The notes: generated from the sequence alone by a model not told the origin. Counted from the first letter of the stretch, positions 36,185 through 44,944 are shown. The stretch: DNA of 64,000 bases from Stenotrophomonas sepilia (GCF_003244875.1 NZ_LXXZ01000048.1:51558-115557); one strand, 5' to 3'. Numbers and translations: made by a program.

Positions 36185-37513
36185 TCATCGGTCGCGCGGC
36201 AGTTTCTTTTCTTCGCGCAGTACACCGAACGCGGCTGCGGTCATGCACGCGGCCACCAGCATGCCGCCGATGAACACTACGTGCGAGCCGAACAATGACA
36301 GGCCCTTGTGCACCCAGGCAAAGCTCAGGTCCGCACCGCGGTAGACCACGGTGTCGATCGCTGCGCCGGCCTTGTAGCGCCACTGCCGGTCCACGCGCGT
36401 GTAGATTGTCTCGCGCGCCGGCTTGGCCAGTGCGAATTCGCTGGCCCGGGTCATCACCTGCACTACCGCGACCATCAGCGGCATCGGCGAGGCCGCCAGC
36501 ACCGAGAAGCCGATCAGGATCGCGAAACCGGGAATCAGCAGCGCCGGGGCGATGCCGTGCCGGGACAGCAACCAGCGGGTCAGGCCCAGCTGCATCAACA
36601 GCGCCAGCGCATTCACTGCCAAGTCGATGCGCGAGAAAAACGCGGTGCTGGCTGCGGGGTCAGTGAACGCCGCACGCACGATCGCAGCCTGCTCGTTGTA
36701 GAGCAGCGTCCCCACGCCCACCCCGAACACCACCATGATCGCCAGCCAGCGCAGCAGCGGCTCGCGCACGATCAACTTCAGGCCGTCCAGCACGCTGCCG
36801 CCCATCGGCTGCTCGCCGGACACCAGCTGCTGCTCGCGTTCGCGCAGCACCGCCCAGTGCCGCAGCCGCCAGATGCACAACAGGCACACGACCAGGAAAG
36901 CTGCGGAGACCAGCATCAGGTTGGCGATGCCCACGCTCTGCACCAGCGCACTGGTGATGATCGGACCAAGGAAGGCACCGACGGTGCCCGCCGCGCCAAT
37001 GTATCCATAGAAGGCCCGGGCCTGCACATTGGAGAACACATCGGCCATGAAGCTCCAGAACACCGCCACCGCGAACAGGTTGAAGACGGTGATCCAGAAG
37101 AAGAAGGCCATGCCGCGGCCAGGCACGCCGCTGTCGAACATCATGTAGAAGCCCAGCAGGGTCACGATGAAGAACCCATACACCGCCGGCAGGAACACCC
37201 GTCGCGGGAAGCGGCTGACCAGCCAGCCGTACACCGGCTGCAGCACCAGCATGATCACGAACACGCAGGAGAACAGGAACTGCAGCACGAAGTCCTTCAA
37301 CGCAATGCCGTGGCTGGCGAACCAGGCGATCAGCACGGGTGGGAACACCGTTTCCAGGTCTGCCGAGGCGGCCATGGCCTCACGCACCGGGCGCAGCACG
37401 TAGTAGCCGCTGAGCAGGCAGAAGAAGTACAGGAACGACCACCACAGCGCTGGCGACTCGCGCAGTGCCGACGCCAGGCCCTGCAGCGACCCCTTCTTCC
37501 GTACCGCACTCAC
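36185..37513 (-). CDS. MFS-like transporter related to NTP/NDP exchange (Npt/Tlc) carriers
   Basis: 442 residues from a GTG preceded by GAGGGA (37513); the frame runs open to 37678 without a better start. About 12 TM helices. WWSFLYFFCLLSGYYVLRPV, FFFWITVFNLFAVAVFWSF, MADVFSNVQARAFYGYIGAA and EFALAKPARETIYTRVDRQW are hallmarks of the free-living branch of the ATP/ADP-carrier-like family best known from Rickettsia and Chlamydia. In free-living bacteria the substrate is unproven, so nucleotide exchange is only the family label. Confidence 0.85.
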   Translation of the reverse strand: MSAVRKKGSLQGLASALRESPALWWSFLYFFCLLSGYYVLRPVREAMAASADLETVFPPVLIAWFASHGIALKDFVLQFLFSCVFVIMLVLQPVYGWLVSRFPRRVFLPAVYGFFIVTLLGFYMMFDSGVPGRGMAFFFWITVFNLFAVAVFWSFMADVFSNVQARAFYGYIGAAGTVGAFLGPIITSALVQSVGIANLMLVSAAFLVVCLLCIWRLRHWAVLREREQQLVSGEQPMGGSVLDGLKLIVREPLLRWLAIMVVFGVGVGTLLYNEQAAIVRAAFTDPAASTAFFSRIDLAVNALALLMQLGLTRWLLSRHGIAPALLIPGFAILIGFSVLAASPMPLMVAVVQVMTRASEFALAKPARETIYTRVDRQWRYKAGAAIDTVVYRGADLSFAWVHKGLSLFGSHVVFIGGMLVAACMTAAAFGVLREEKKLPRDR

Positions 37514-37798
37514 GCGGTGTCCCTCGCCTGAAGACGGCGGTTGGACAGCGGCATGGCAGGCTCCGGGGCGATGAAACGCGTACGTTAGCCAATGCACCGC
37601 AACATCGCCAGCGCGACGCGCCTTCCTGCGGGCGGATCGGCTCCGCTGATCGGCCCCGGATGACACGTTCCGATACATGCTTTCAGCACCTCAAATTCCA
37701 AATTTTTCAACGAGATGCGCATTCATCTTCGCTTTGTTTGTGCACAAGGGAAAAGCGGCGCTAGAATCGCCATCAGCAGTCGCGCACGGGTCCAACCG
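37514..37798. promoter_or_regulatory. Divergent intergenic region between the transporter and the serine hydrolase
   Basis: 285 bp without a gene. A TAGAAT near 37772 is a plausible -10 for the rightward gene; the stretch AAATTCCAAATTTTT near 37692-37706 is AT-rich and may be an upstream element. No operator or RNA structure recognised. Confidence 0.35.
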
Positions 37799-39199
37799 AT
37801 GAAAAAGAACAGCCTGCGTCGCCCGATCCGTTCGGCGGCCACCGGTTTGCTGGGCATGCTGATGCCCGTTGCCTTGTCCACCACCGCGCAGACACCGCCG
37901 GCATTGCCGCCGATGCCGACCAACATCGAATCCGCTGCCGGTCCCACTGTCGCCCACACCCAGCCGGCGGCCTACCGCACCGGCCTGGTGCCGCGCGTGC
38001 AGGCCCCGGCGCCCGGCTTCAACGTCGCCAACATCGAATCGATGGCGCAGCAGCTCACCTATGGCGAACGCGTGCCGGGCATGGCCGTGGCGATCGTGCA
38101 GGGCGGCCGCATCCTCAGCGCGCGCGGCTATGGCGTCACCGACGTCAACAATCCGCTGCCGGTCGATGCGCACACCGTGTTCCGCCTGGCCTCGCTGTCC
38201 AAGGCCTTCGCCGGCACCATGGCCGGCCTGCTGGTCAACGACGGCACGCTGCGCTGGGACAGCAAGGTCACCGACTACGTGCCGGGCTTCCGCCTCAATT
38301 CGCCCGAAGCCACCGACCGCCTGACCGTGGCCGACGTGCTCAGCCATCGCGTCGGCCTGCCGTACAACGCCTACGACCGCGACATCGAGGGCAACGCCGA
38401 GTACTACGCGCTGACCCAGAAACTGGCCAACACCAGCCTGAAGTGCCTGCCGGGCGACTGCTATGCCTACCAGAACGTGGCCTTCAGCCTGATCGGCGAT
38501 GTCGTCTACGCGGCCTCCGGCAGTTTCTACGAGCAGTCGGTCGAGCGCCGCATCTTCAAGCCGCTGGGCATGAACGATGCGAGCCTCGGCCTGGCCGGCA
38601 TCCAGGCCAGCTCGCGCTGGGCGCGTCCTCACGTGCGCAGCCGCAACGGCTGGGTCTCGCTGACGCCGAAGCCGACCTACTACCGGGTCGCCCCGGCGGC
38701 CGGCGTCAATGCCAGCGCCAGCGACATGGCGCAGTGGCTGCTCGCCCACACCGGCCACCGCCCCGACGTGCTGCCGGCACCGCTGCTGGCCACCCTGCAT
38801 TCGAGCCTGATCAGCACCCCCGGCGAGATGCGTTCGGGCTGGCGCCGCGAGCGCCTGCACTCGGCCGGCTACGCCCTGGGCTGGCGCACCTTCGACTACG
38901 CCGGCCACGACGTGGTGTTCCATGCCGGTGCCGTGCAGGGCTATCGCGGCCTGGTCGCGCTGGTGCCGGAACGCGATCTGGGCATCGCCATCATGTGGAA
39001 TGGCGAAAGCAGCCTGCCCAGCGGCCTGCTGCCGACCGTGCTCGACTCCGCGCTCGGCCTGCCGGCGCAGCGCTGGCTGGACGTGGACACCGACTTCGGC
39101 AGCGACAACCTGATGGCCGAGGGCGCCAGCCCGGCGCAGCAGGACAAGCGCAAGGGCAAGGGCGCCTCGGGCAATCGTGCGGTGGCGTCGCCGCGCTGA
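37799..39199 (+). CDS. Exported serine hydrolase of the class C beta-lactamase / penicillin-binding family
   Basis: 466 residues from MKKNSLRRPIRSAA. A signal-like N-terminus ends in VALSTTAQ. The SxxK tetrad is ASLSKAFAG (Ser near residue 133), the YxN motif is YAYQNVAFSLIG (Tyr near 224), and the third motif is HAG (VVFHAGAVQGYRG, near 375) where classical enzymes have KTG. The HxG form is typical of esterase or D-amino peptidase-like members, so antibiotic hydrolysis is not implied. A C-terminal basic tail (QQDKRKGKGASGNRAV) is unusual. Single gene with a terminator. Confidence 0.9.
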   Translation: MKKNSLRRPIRSAATGLLGMLMPVALSTTAQTPPALPPMPTNIESAAGPTVAHTQPAAYRTGLVPRVQAPAPGFNVANIESMAQQLTYGERVPGMAVAIVQGGRILSARGYGVTDVNNPLPVDAHTVFRLASLSKAFAGTMAGLLVNDGTLRWDSKVTDYVPGFRLNSPEATDRLTVADVLSHRVGLPYNAYDRDIEGNAEYYALTQKLANTSLKCLPGDCYAYQNVAFSLIGDVVYAASGSFYEQSVERRIFKPLGMNDASLGLAGIQASSRWARPHVRSRNGWVSLTPKPTYYRVAPAAGVNASASDMAQWLLAHTGHRPDVLPAPLLATLHSSLISTPGEMRSGWRRERLHSAGYALGWRTFDYAGHDVVFHAGAVQGYRGLVALVPERDLGIAIMWNGESSLPSGLLPTVLDSALGLPAQRWLDVDTDFGSDNLMAEGASPAQQDKRKGKGASGNRAVASPR

Positions 39200-39234
39200 T
39201 CAGGCGGGCTCGATCGTGTGTGCGAAGGGCGGCC

Positions 39235-39262
39235 TGCGGGTCGCCCTTTTTGTTGGCTCGAC
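39235..39262 (+). terminator. Rho-independent terminator
   Basis: AAGGGCG, a 10-nt loop, CGCCCTTTTTG: a seven-bp stem and T-tract after the serine hydrolase. Confidence 0.8.
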
Positions 39263-39292
39263 TCTACAGATGCAAAGAGCAGTTCCGCGGCG

Positions 39293-40051
39293 CTAGTGCG
39301 CGAAGTAGTGCATGCCGCCGTCCACCGGAATCACCGCGCCTGTGATGTAGCCGGCCAGCGGCGAGGACAGGAAGGCCACCAGTGGCGCCACTTCCTCGGG
39401 TTCACCGAAGCGTCCGATCGGGATATTGCTGGCGATGAACGCACGCCGGCTTTCCTCGGTGGGATGCAGGCGTTCCAGGATCTGCGCGCTGTTGATGCGC
39501 CCCGGTGCAATCGCATTCACCGTAATGCCCTGCCCGGCCACCTCCGACGACAGCCCCTTGCTCCACAGATGCAGCGCCGCCTTCGCCGCAGTGGCCGCGT
39601 TCACCGCACGCGGTTCCATCGAACCGCTGAAGTTGATCACCCGCCCCCATGCCTGCGCCTGCATGCCAGGCAACAGCGCCTGGGTCATCCGCCGCGCGGC
39701 GGAAAAGTTCAGGGCGATCGCTTCCTCCCAGACATCATCATCGGCATCGACGGTGGTCGGCCGGGAGCCCCCTGCGGCGTTGACCAGGATGTCGACGCGT
39801 TGCAATGCCTCCCGGGATGCCTGCGCGATGTACCGGACGTCACCGGCCACGGTGACATCGCCGGCCACGATGACCGGTGCCACGCCGCCTTCGGCTTCGA
39901 TCCGCGCCGCCAGCGCCTGCAGGGGTGCCCGCTGCCGTGACGTGATGGCAACGCGCACGCCCTGGGCCGCCAGCTGCCTGGCGACGGCGGCACCGATGCC
40001 GCTGGCCGCGCCCGTCACCAAGGCGGTACGGCCTGCAAGATTCAAGTCCAT
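39293..40051 (-). CDS. SDR family oxidoreductase with an altered active site
   Basis: 252 residues. Rossmann motif TALVTGAASGIGAAVARQLA, then VDILVNAAGGSRPTTV and the C-terminal GYITGAVIPVDGGMHYFAH. The catalytic Ser is in VINFSGSMEPRAVNAATAAK, but the position four residues before the Lys, normally Tyr, is Ala here. The Lys is kept. Divergent from a LysR regulator with 114 bp between starts, so it is probably that regulator's target. Substrate unknown. Confidence 0.9.
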   Translation of the reverse strand: MDLNLAGRTALVTGAASGIGAAVARQLAAQGVRVAITSRQRAPLQALAARIEAEGGVAPVIVAGDVTVAGDVRYIAQASREALQRVDILVNAAGGSRPTTVDADDDVWEEAIALNFSAARRMTQALLPGMQAQAWGRVINFSGSMEPRAVNAATAAKAALHLWSKGLSSEVAGQGITVNAIAPGRINSAQILERLHPTEESRRAFIASNIPIGRFGEPEEVAPLVAFLSSPLAGYITGAVIPVDGGMHYFAH

Positions 40052-40165
40052 GGTGTTCTCCTGTCCGCATGGCCGGCCAATCCAGCCCTTGCACGACGTG
40101 CTGTTTGATCACCCCTGATTGATAAACTCCGCGCAGGTTTCAGCATTCAACACCCGGGGTGTCAG

Positions 40166-41080
40166 ATGAACCTGCTGGAAAGCATGCGGGTCTACGTGCT
40201 GATCGTGGACAAGGGCAGCCTCAGTGCGGCAGCTGCGGCGATGAACATCTCCGCGACGATGGCCGGCAAGCATCTGCGTGCATTGGAAGCACGGCTGGGC
40301 ATGCAGCTGTTGAGCCGAACCACCCGGCGCCAGCACACGACCCCGTTCGGCCAGGATTACTACACGCGCTGCCGGGAGGTCCTGCGCCTGGTGGACGAAA
40401 CCGATGCGCAGGCGCAGCACCAGCACCTGGCACCGGCGGGCACGCTGCGCATCAGTGCACCAGTGATCTTCGGTACGCATGCGCTGGTACCGGCACTGGC
40501 CGAGTACATGGCGCGCCATCCGGATGTCCGGGTCGAAGCGACGCTGACCGATCGCGTGGTCGACCTTGCCGAAGAGGGCTTCGAAGCGGCGCTGCGGATC
40601 GGCACGCTGGCCGACAGCAGCGTGCTGGTGGCACGAGCCCTGGCCCCTTATCGCCTGATGATGTGCGCCTCGCCGGCGTATCTGGCCAGGCATGGCACGC
40701 CACACAGCGTGCATGCACTTGCCGGCCATCAATGCCTGTCGTTCGAACCGAGTGCACTTGCGCAGTGGCTGCAGGACGACGCTGGCGAGCTCGACCACGT
40801 GCCCGACGGCCGACTGCAGATCAACAATGGCGAAGCGCTGCGTTCGGCGGCGCTGCTTGGCCTGGGCATCGTCCTGCAGTCGACGCTGCTGCTGGCAGCC
40901 GATGTCGAGGCTGGACGACTTGTGCAGCTGCTCCCAGGGCACGGCCAGGCCGGTCGGCCGATGCACGTGGTCTATGCGCACGACCGTTACCACTCCACCC
41001 GCCTGCGCAGCTTCCTCGACTTCCTGGTGGAACGATTCCCGCCGGTAGTCACCCCACCAGGCGATCGAAGCCGCCCATAA
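40166..41080 (+). CDS. LysR family transcriptional regulator
   Basis: 304 residues. The N-terminal winged helix (MNLLESMRVYVLIVDKGSLS, AAAAAMNISATMAGKHLRAL, EARLGMQLLSRTTRR) is followed by the periplasmic-binding-like effector domain (GTLRISAPVIFGTHALVPAL, VDLAEEGFEAALRIGTLADS). This CrgA/YhjC-like subgroup often controls a divergent oxidoreductase, here the SDR. The 114-bp intergenic region contains TTGATAAA but no obvious T-N11-A palindrome that I can single out. Confidence 0.94.
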   Translation: MNLLESMRVYVLIVDKGSLSAAAAAMNISATMAGKHLRALEARLGMQLLSRTTRRQHTTPFGQDYYTRCREVLRLVDETDAQAQHQHLAPAGTLRISAPVIFGTHALVPALAEYMARHPDVRVEATLTDRVVDLAEEGFEAALRIGTLADSSVLVARALAPYRLMMCASPAYLARHGTPHSVHALAGHQCLSFEPSALAQWLQDDAGELDHVPDGRLQINNGEALRSAALLGLGIVLQSTLLLAADVEAGRLVQLLPGHGQAGRPMHVVYAHDRYHSTRLRSFLDFLVERFPPVVTPPGDRSRP

Positions 41081-41081
41081 A

Positions 41082-41120
41082 AAAACCCCCTCCCCGCTGG
41101 GCAGCCAGGGAAGGGGGTTT
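41082..41120. terminator. Bidirectional terminator between lysR and the histone-like gene
   Basis: AAACCCCCTCCC, a 14-nt loop region, GGAAGGGGGTTT: an A/T-flanked GC stem with A-run on one side and T-run on the other, able to serve both convergent genes. Confidence 0.8.
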
Positions 41121-41144
41121 CAGGATGCGGCTATCGGGAAGTAC

Positions 41145-41651
41145 TTAGATCAGCGGCGCCGGGGTTGCCGGCAGAGCGACCGGAGCGGCCTTCTTCTTGC
41201 GGGCGGCCGGCTTGCGCTTGGCAACCTTCTTCGCTGCCTTCTTCGGGGCAGCCTTCTTGGTAGCCTTCTTCGCGGTCTTCTTTACTGCCTTCTTTGCGGT
41301 CTTCTTGACGGCCTTCTTGGCAGTCGCCTTCTTTGCGACCTTCTTGGCCGGCTTGCGGGCCGTAGCCTTCTTGGCAGTCTTCTTGGTGGCCTTCTTGGCC
41401 GCCTTCTTCGCGGTCTTCTTGACGGCCTTCTTGGCAGTGGACTTCTTGGCGACCTTCTTCGCCGCCTTCTTCACTGCCTTCTTCGCAGTGGTCTTCTTGG
41501 CGACCTTCTTCGCCGCCTTCTTCACTGCCTTCTTGGCAGTCGCCTTCTTCGCGACCTTCTTCACTGCCTTCTTGGCAGCGGCCTTCTTCGCGACCTTCTT
41601 CACCGCTTTCTTGGCGGCGGGCTTCTTCTTCGCAGCTTTCTTGGTTGCCAT
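41145..41651 (-). CDS. Histone H1-like Lys/Ala-repeat DNA-binding protein
   Basis: 168 residues from MATKKAAKKKPAAKK. Almost the whole chain is a degenerate repeat of KKxAKKxxxKKAV units (for example KAVKKVAKKATAKKAVKKAA), ending in the uncharged VALPATPAPLI. It resembles the C-terminal tail of eukaryotic H1, chlamydial HctB and Pseudomonas AlgP, and should bind nucleic acid through charge. The opposite strand encodes only a Phe-rich artefact. The presumed promoter lies about 280 nt upstream, giving an unusually long leader. Repeat number is expected to vary between strains. Confidence 0.92.
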   Translation of the reverse strand: MATKKAAKKKPAAKKAVKKVAKKAAAKKAVKKVAKKATAKKAVKKAAKKVAKKTTAKKAVKKAAKKVAKKSTAKKAVKKTAKKAAKKATKKTAKKATARKPAKKVAKKATAKKAVKKTAKKAVKKTAKKATKKAAPKKAAKKVAKRKPAARKKKAAPVALPATPAPLI

Positions 41652-41936
41652 GGGATGGCTCCTCGTCAGTGATAGGGAGTTGAAACGCCCAGTTGGATCA
41701 AACCCGCGGATGCTGCGTGCGGGGACCGCCGGCGCGTCAGGCGCGCCGTTACGGATGCGGCGATGCCCGCCTCGATCGGCGGAGCGGACATCGGAACGGG
41801 AGGTGCCTTGCATTTCTCCGGGGGAAGCGGGGCCGTGTCCACCGTCATCAGGGTCGCGGTGGTCTTGAAGGGGCTGCTTCGCATCGGACGATTGATTCTG
41901 CGCACTCGGTTGGGCAGGCAAGGTCTGCTGAGGCGA

Positions 41937-41965
41937 AACCTAATCACGGTTTTTTTTACTGTCAA
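41937..41965 (-). promoter_or_regulatory. Promoter of the histone-like gene
   Basis: On the minus strand a consensus TTGACA (41960-41965), a 17-nt A-rich spacer with eight consecutive A, and TAGGTT (41937-41942). Transcription would begin near 41930, well upstream of the ATG at 41651. Confidence 0.7.
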
Positions 41966-41973
41966 CAACCCCC

Positions 41974-41993
41974 GCGAAAAATTTTCACATCCG
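41974..41993 (-). promoter_or_regulatory. 20-bp motif, copy 1, upstream of the histone-like promoter
   Basis: Plus strand GCGAAAAATTTTCACATCCG. It contains an AAAAATTTT half-palindrome and ends 8 bp upstream of the -35 element, a position fit for an activator site or UP element. Confidence 0.55.
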
Positions 41994-42221
41994 CGCCTTT
42001 CCGAGCGCCGTCGGCGCCACTGCTCTACGCGGCCCGGGATGGCGGTTGAAGCATCGCGCAAGCGTGCTGCATGCACCGGCATCGATGCATACGTTGAACA
42101 AAAAACACTTGAAATAAGCACTCCGCGCATTTAGACACAGACTCGCAACGGCATCGCGCGTGCGACGTCGATGGTCACCGGCGCCGCCACCAACGCCAGC
42201 ACAACGGCGCCGCAACAGGGG

Positions 42222-42241
42222 GCGAAAAGTTTTCACATCCG
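42222..42241 (-). promoter_or_regulatory. 20-bp motif, copy 2
   Basis: GCGAAAAGTTTTCACATCCG, 19 of 20 identical with the copy 248 bp away. No TTGACA follows here. Confidence 0.5.
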
Positions 42242-42381
42242 AGTGCGTCGGCGCGGGGCTGAAACGCGGATTTGCGCAAAACTGCGCACGCCCATCGGCA
42301 CCGTTCGCCTGTCGGCTGATGCCACGCCGAGGGTGCGCAGCGAACCCCGCGTCATGAGTCCGGTGCAGTCGCCAAAACAAA

Positions 42382-42405
42382 AACGGCCACCCGAAGGTGG
42401 CCGTT
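42382..42405 (-). terminator. Terminator of the gcv genes
   Basis: AACGGCCACC-CGAA-GGTGGCCGTT. On the minus strand it is followed by TTTGTTTTGG, 22 bp after the gcvH stop. Confidence 0.88.
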
Positions 42406-42426
42406 CCAGAATCCGGAAACGACGAC

Positions 42427-42822
42427 TCAGTGGTCTTCGTTCTCCAGGGCTTCGGCGTACGCGTCCGGATCCAGCAGCTCGTTGACCTCATCGGCGTTGG
42501 TCAGTTCGACCACGAACATCCAGCCTTCGCCGTAGGCATCTTCGTTGATGGTTTCCGGCTTGTCGGACAGGGCCGAGTTGACCTCGACGACCTTGCCGCT
42601 GATCGGGCTGTAGACGTCCGAGGCGGCCTTCACCGACTCGACGACGGCGATCTGCTCGCCGGCCTTGGCGTCGGCGCCGACTTCCGGCAGTTCGACGTAG
42701 ACCAGGTCACCCAGCAGGCCCTGGGCGTGGTCGGAAATACCGACGGTGACGCGGCCATTGCCTTCGACACGGGCCCACTCATGGGACTTGAGGAACTTGA
42801 GGTCGCCGGGGATCTCGCTCAT
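42427..42822 (-). CDS. gcvH: Glycine cleavage system H protein
   Basis: 131 residues. Lipoyl carrier that shuttles the aminomethyl group between the P, T and L proteins. [32 protein letters not shown] and the lipoylation site [17 protein letters not shown] (Lys near residue 65) are all present. It follows gcvT by 93 bp and is ended by a terminator; gcvP is not in the window. Confidence 0.97.
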   Translation of the reverse strand: MSEIPGDLKFLKSHEWARVEGNGRVTVGISDHAQGLLGDLVYVELPEVGADAKAGEQIAVVESVKAASDVYSPISGKVVEVNSALSDKPETINEDAYGEGWMFVVELTNADEVNELLDPDAYAEALENEDH

Positions 42823-42915
42823 GGGACTGCTCCAGAGATATGCAGGGGTGGAAAAAACGGGGCTAGTGTAACCAACCGGCCACCACTGCTGTCAGTGACG
42901 ACCGGCACGTACGGA

Positions 42916-44028
42916 TCAGGCGTCGGCGAGCACGCCGGGCTGCGCCTGGCCTTCCCGAACGAACGGGAACTTGACCACCCGCACCGGCACCTGACGGCCA
43001 CGGATGTCGACGGTGACCTCGCCGAGTTCACCGGCCGGCACGCGGGCGAAGGCGATGCCCTTGGCCAGCGTCGGCGAGAAGGTGCCGGACAGGATCTCGC
43101 CCTGGCCGCTGGCCGTGGTGACCGTCTGGCCATGGCGCAGCACGCCCTTCTCGTCCATCACCAGGCCGATCATCTGGCGCGCGGTGCCGGCGCTCTTCTG
43201 CGCCTCCAGCACGTCGCGGCCGATGAAGTCGCGGCCTTCGTCCAGCGACACGGTCCAGGCCAGCGCCGCTTCGTAGGGGCTGATCTCTTCGTCCATGTCC
43301 TGGCCGTACAGGTTCATGCCAGCTTCCAGGCGCAGGGTGTCGCGCGCGCCAAGGCCGGCCGGCTTCACGCCCGCCGCCAGCAGGCGGTTCCAGAAGGCGA
43401 CCACGGCGTCCTGCGGAAGCAGGATCTCGAAACCATCTTCACCGGTGTAGCCGGTGCGCGCGACGAACAGCTCGACGCCGTCATCGGACTGCACCTGCAG
43501 GGCGGCGAAGCGACCCAGCTTGGTCAACGCTGCGCGGTCGGCTTCGCGGGCCAGGCCGATCACGATGTCGCGCGCCTGCGGGCCCTGCACGGCGAGGATG
43601 GCCAGGTCCGGGCGCTGCTCGACGGCGACGCCGAACGGCGCAGCCTGCTCGCGCAGCCAGGCCAGGTCCTTCTCGCGGGTAGAGGCATTGACCACCATGC
43701 GGAAGAAGTCGTCGCCCAGGTAGTAGACGATCAGGTCGTCGATGACGCCGCCGCGCGGATTCAGCATGCACGAGTACAGTGCCTTGCCGGTCACCTTCAG
43801 CTTGTCGACCGAGTTGGCCAGCAGGCGGCGCAGGAACGGCTTGACCTGGTCACCGCGCAGGTCGACCACCGTCATGTGGCTGACGTCGAACACGCCGGAC
43901 TCACGGCGCACCAGATGGTGCTCGTCCAGCTGCGAGCCGTAGTGGATGGGCATGTCCCAACCCCCGAAATCGACCATCTTGGCGCCAAGGGCGCGGTGGG
44001 TATCGTTGAGCAGCGTCTTCTGGGTCAT
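42916..44028 (-). CDS. gcvT: Aminomethyltransferase (glycine cleavage T protein)
   Basis: 370 residues, full length. Transfers the methylene of glycine to tetrahydrofolate, releasing ammonia. Seen: [51 protein letters not shown] (folate-binding Asp region) and [20 protein letters not shown] at 44064-44069 (minus strand) is a likely -10. I looked for the tandem glycine riboswitch in the leader and did not find its conserved blocks. Confidence 0.97.
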   Translation of the reverse strand: MTQKTLLNDTHRALGAKMVDFGGWDMPIHYGSQLDEHHLVRRESGVFDVSHMTVVDLRGDQVKPFLRRLLANSVDKLKVTGKALYSCMLNPRGGVIDDLIVYYLGDDFFRMVVNASTREKDLAWLREQAAPFGVAVEQRPDLAILAVQGPQARDIVIGLAREADRAALTKLGRFAALQVQSDDGVELFVARTGYTGEDGFEILLPQDAVVAFWNRLLAAGVKPAGLGARDTLRLEAGMNLYGQDMDEEISPYEAALAWTVSLDEGRDFIGRDVLEAQKSAGTARQMIGLVMDEKGVLRHGQTVTTASGQGEILSGTFSPTLAKGIAFARVPAGELGEVTVDIRGRQVPVRVVKFPFVREGQAQPGVLADA

Positions 44029-44187
44029 GACCGGGTCCGGCAGCAGAGGAAACAGGAAACCCCATTATCCCAGATCGGTCGCCCGCAGGCGTGCCGCAGC
44101 GCAGCGGTTCATGCAAGCGGAAGTGCAACCCGCCCCACCCTTTCCTCTGCCGGCGAGGCAATGCCCGCAAGGCACCGCAGCCGCCCG

Positions 44188-44490
44188 CTACAGGCGCACC
44201 CGCCCACGCAGGATGTCGAGGAACATCACCCAGTCACCCATGAACGAGTACAGCGGATGGCGGAACGTCGCCGGTCTGTTCTTCTCGAAGAAAAAATGGC
44301 CGATCCAGGCGAACCCGTAGCCGCAGAACAGGGCGCCGAGCAGGAACAGCGGCTGGCCGCGCAGCAAGGCAGTGGCGACCAGCAGCAGGACCCCGCAACT
44401 GCCGATGAAGTGCAGTCGCCGCGATACCGGGTGGCGGTGCTCGCTGAGATAGAACGGATAGAACTCGCGGAAGCTGGCGAAGCGGGACAT
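44188..44490 (-). CDS. DUF962 / Mpo1-like small membrane protein
   Basis: 100 residues from MSRFASFREFYPFYLSEHRH. Features of the family: HPVSRRLHFIGSCGVLLLVA, WIGHFFFEKNRPATFRHPLY and SFMGDWVMFLDILRGR, with three TM helices and conserved histidines (HFIG, GHFF, RHPL). The yeast homologue Mpo1 is an iron-dependent alpha-dioxygenase of 2-hydroxy fatty acids, so the His residues may bind metal; activity here is unproven. Stands alone between GTAG repeats and gcvT. Confidence 0.9.
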   Translation of the reverse strand: MSRFASFREFYPFYLSEHRHPVSRRLHFIGSCGVLLLVATALLRGQPLFLLGALFCGYGFAWIGHFFFEKNRPATFRHPLYSFMGDWVMFLDILRGRVRL

Positions 44491-44542
44491 GTGCAGGCTC
44501 CGGGGACCAGGGTCGCCCACATCATGCGCCATCGCGGACCTT

Positions 44543-44618
44543 GTAGAGCCGAGCCATGCTCGGCTTGCGCGCGCCAGCGCGGTCGGAAGGAGAGCAGCCG
44601 AGCATGGCTCGGCTCTAC
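44543..44618. repeat. Paired GTAG repeats (SMAG type)
   Basis: GTAGAGCCGAGCCATGCTCG and an inverted copy ending CATGGCTCGGCTCTAC, separated by about 37 nt. The right-hand end provides the TAG stop codon (44615-44617) of the ynfA-type gene. Confidence 0.8.
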
Positions 44619-44944
44619 ACCGATGAGGTGCGCGGCCCGAACATGATCACCGCCATGCCGGCCAGGCACAGCGCTGCGCCCAGCAGGTCCCAGCGGCTGG
44701 GACGAATGCCATCGACCAGCCACAGCCAGAACAGCGCGGTGCCGATGTAGACGCCACCGTAGGCGGCATAGACCCGTCCACTGGCAGTCGGGTGCAGGGT
44801 CAGCAGCCAGGCGAACAGGGCCAGGCTGGCCGCCGCCGGCAGCAGCAGCCAGACGCTGCCTCCCTTGCGCAGCCACAACCATGGCAGGTAGCAGCCGACG
44901 ATCTCGGCCAGCGCGGTCAGCAGGAACAGGCCGAGCGTTTTCAC
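44615..44944 (-). CDS. YnfA/UPF0060 family membrane protein
   Basis: 109 residues from a GTG with AGAAGG before it. Four TM helices: [80 protein letters not shown]. This SMR-like family (YnfA) has been linked to efflux in enterobacteria. It overlaps mazG by 4 bp, and its stop codon comes from a GTAG repeat, so the repeat may have replaced the original end of the gene. Confidence 0.93.
   Translation of the reverse strand: MKTLGLFLLTALAEIVGCYLPWLWLRKGGSVWLLLPAAASLALFAWLLTLHPTASGRVYAAYGGVYIGTALFWLWLVDGIRPSRWDLLGAALCLAGMAVIMFGPRTSSV

Larger units (their letters stand above)
41652..42381. other. Gene-poor region: long leader of the histone-like gene plus upstream non-coding DNA
   Basis: About 280 bp of this is probably the 5' leader of the histone-like mRNA. 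Upstream of the promoter are two near-identical 20-bp motifs 248 bp apart. Short open frames exist on both strands, but none has convincing codon use, start signals or recognisable protein. No tRNA or known RNA family was seen. Confidence 0.6.

Noticed and set aside
37799..39199. Calling the serine hydrolase a beta-lactamase resistance gene
   Set aside because: The KTG motif is replaced by HAG and the rest of the sequence does not single out a lactamase.
41197..41868. Phe/Ala-rich plus-strand frame resembling a membrane protein
   Set aside because: It is the complement of the Lys/Ala codon repeats of the histone-like gene (AAG read as CTT/TTC), with no start signals.
41985..42491. Short frames on both strands (up to 168 codons) upstream of the histone-like promoter
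   Set aside because: No ribosome site, no recognisable protein, Arg/Pro/Ser-rich composition typical of off-frame GC-rich DNA; one would run through the gcvH end.
44029..44187. Glycine riboswitch in front of gcvT
   Set aside because: I looked for the conserved tandem aptamer blocks on the minus strand and did not find them; only a plausible -10 is present.
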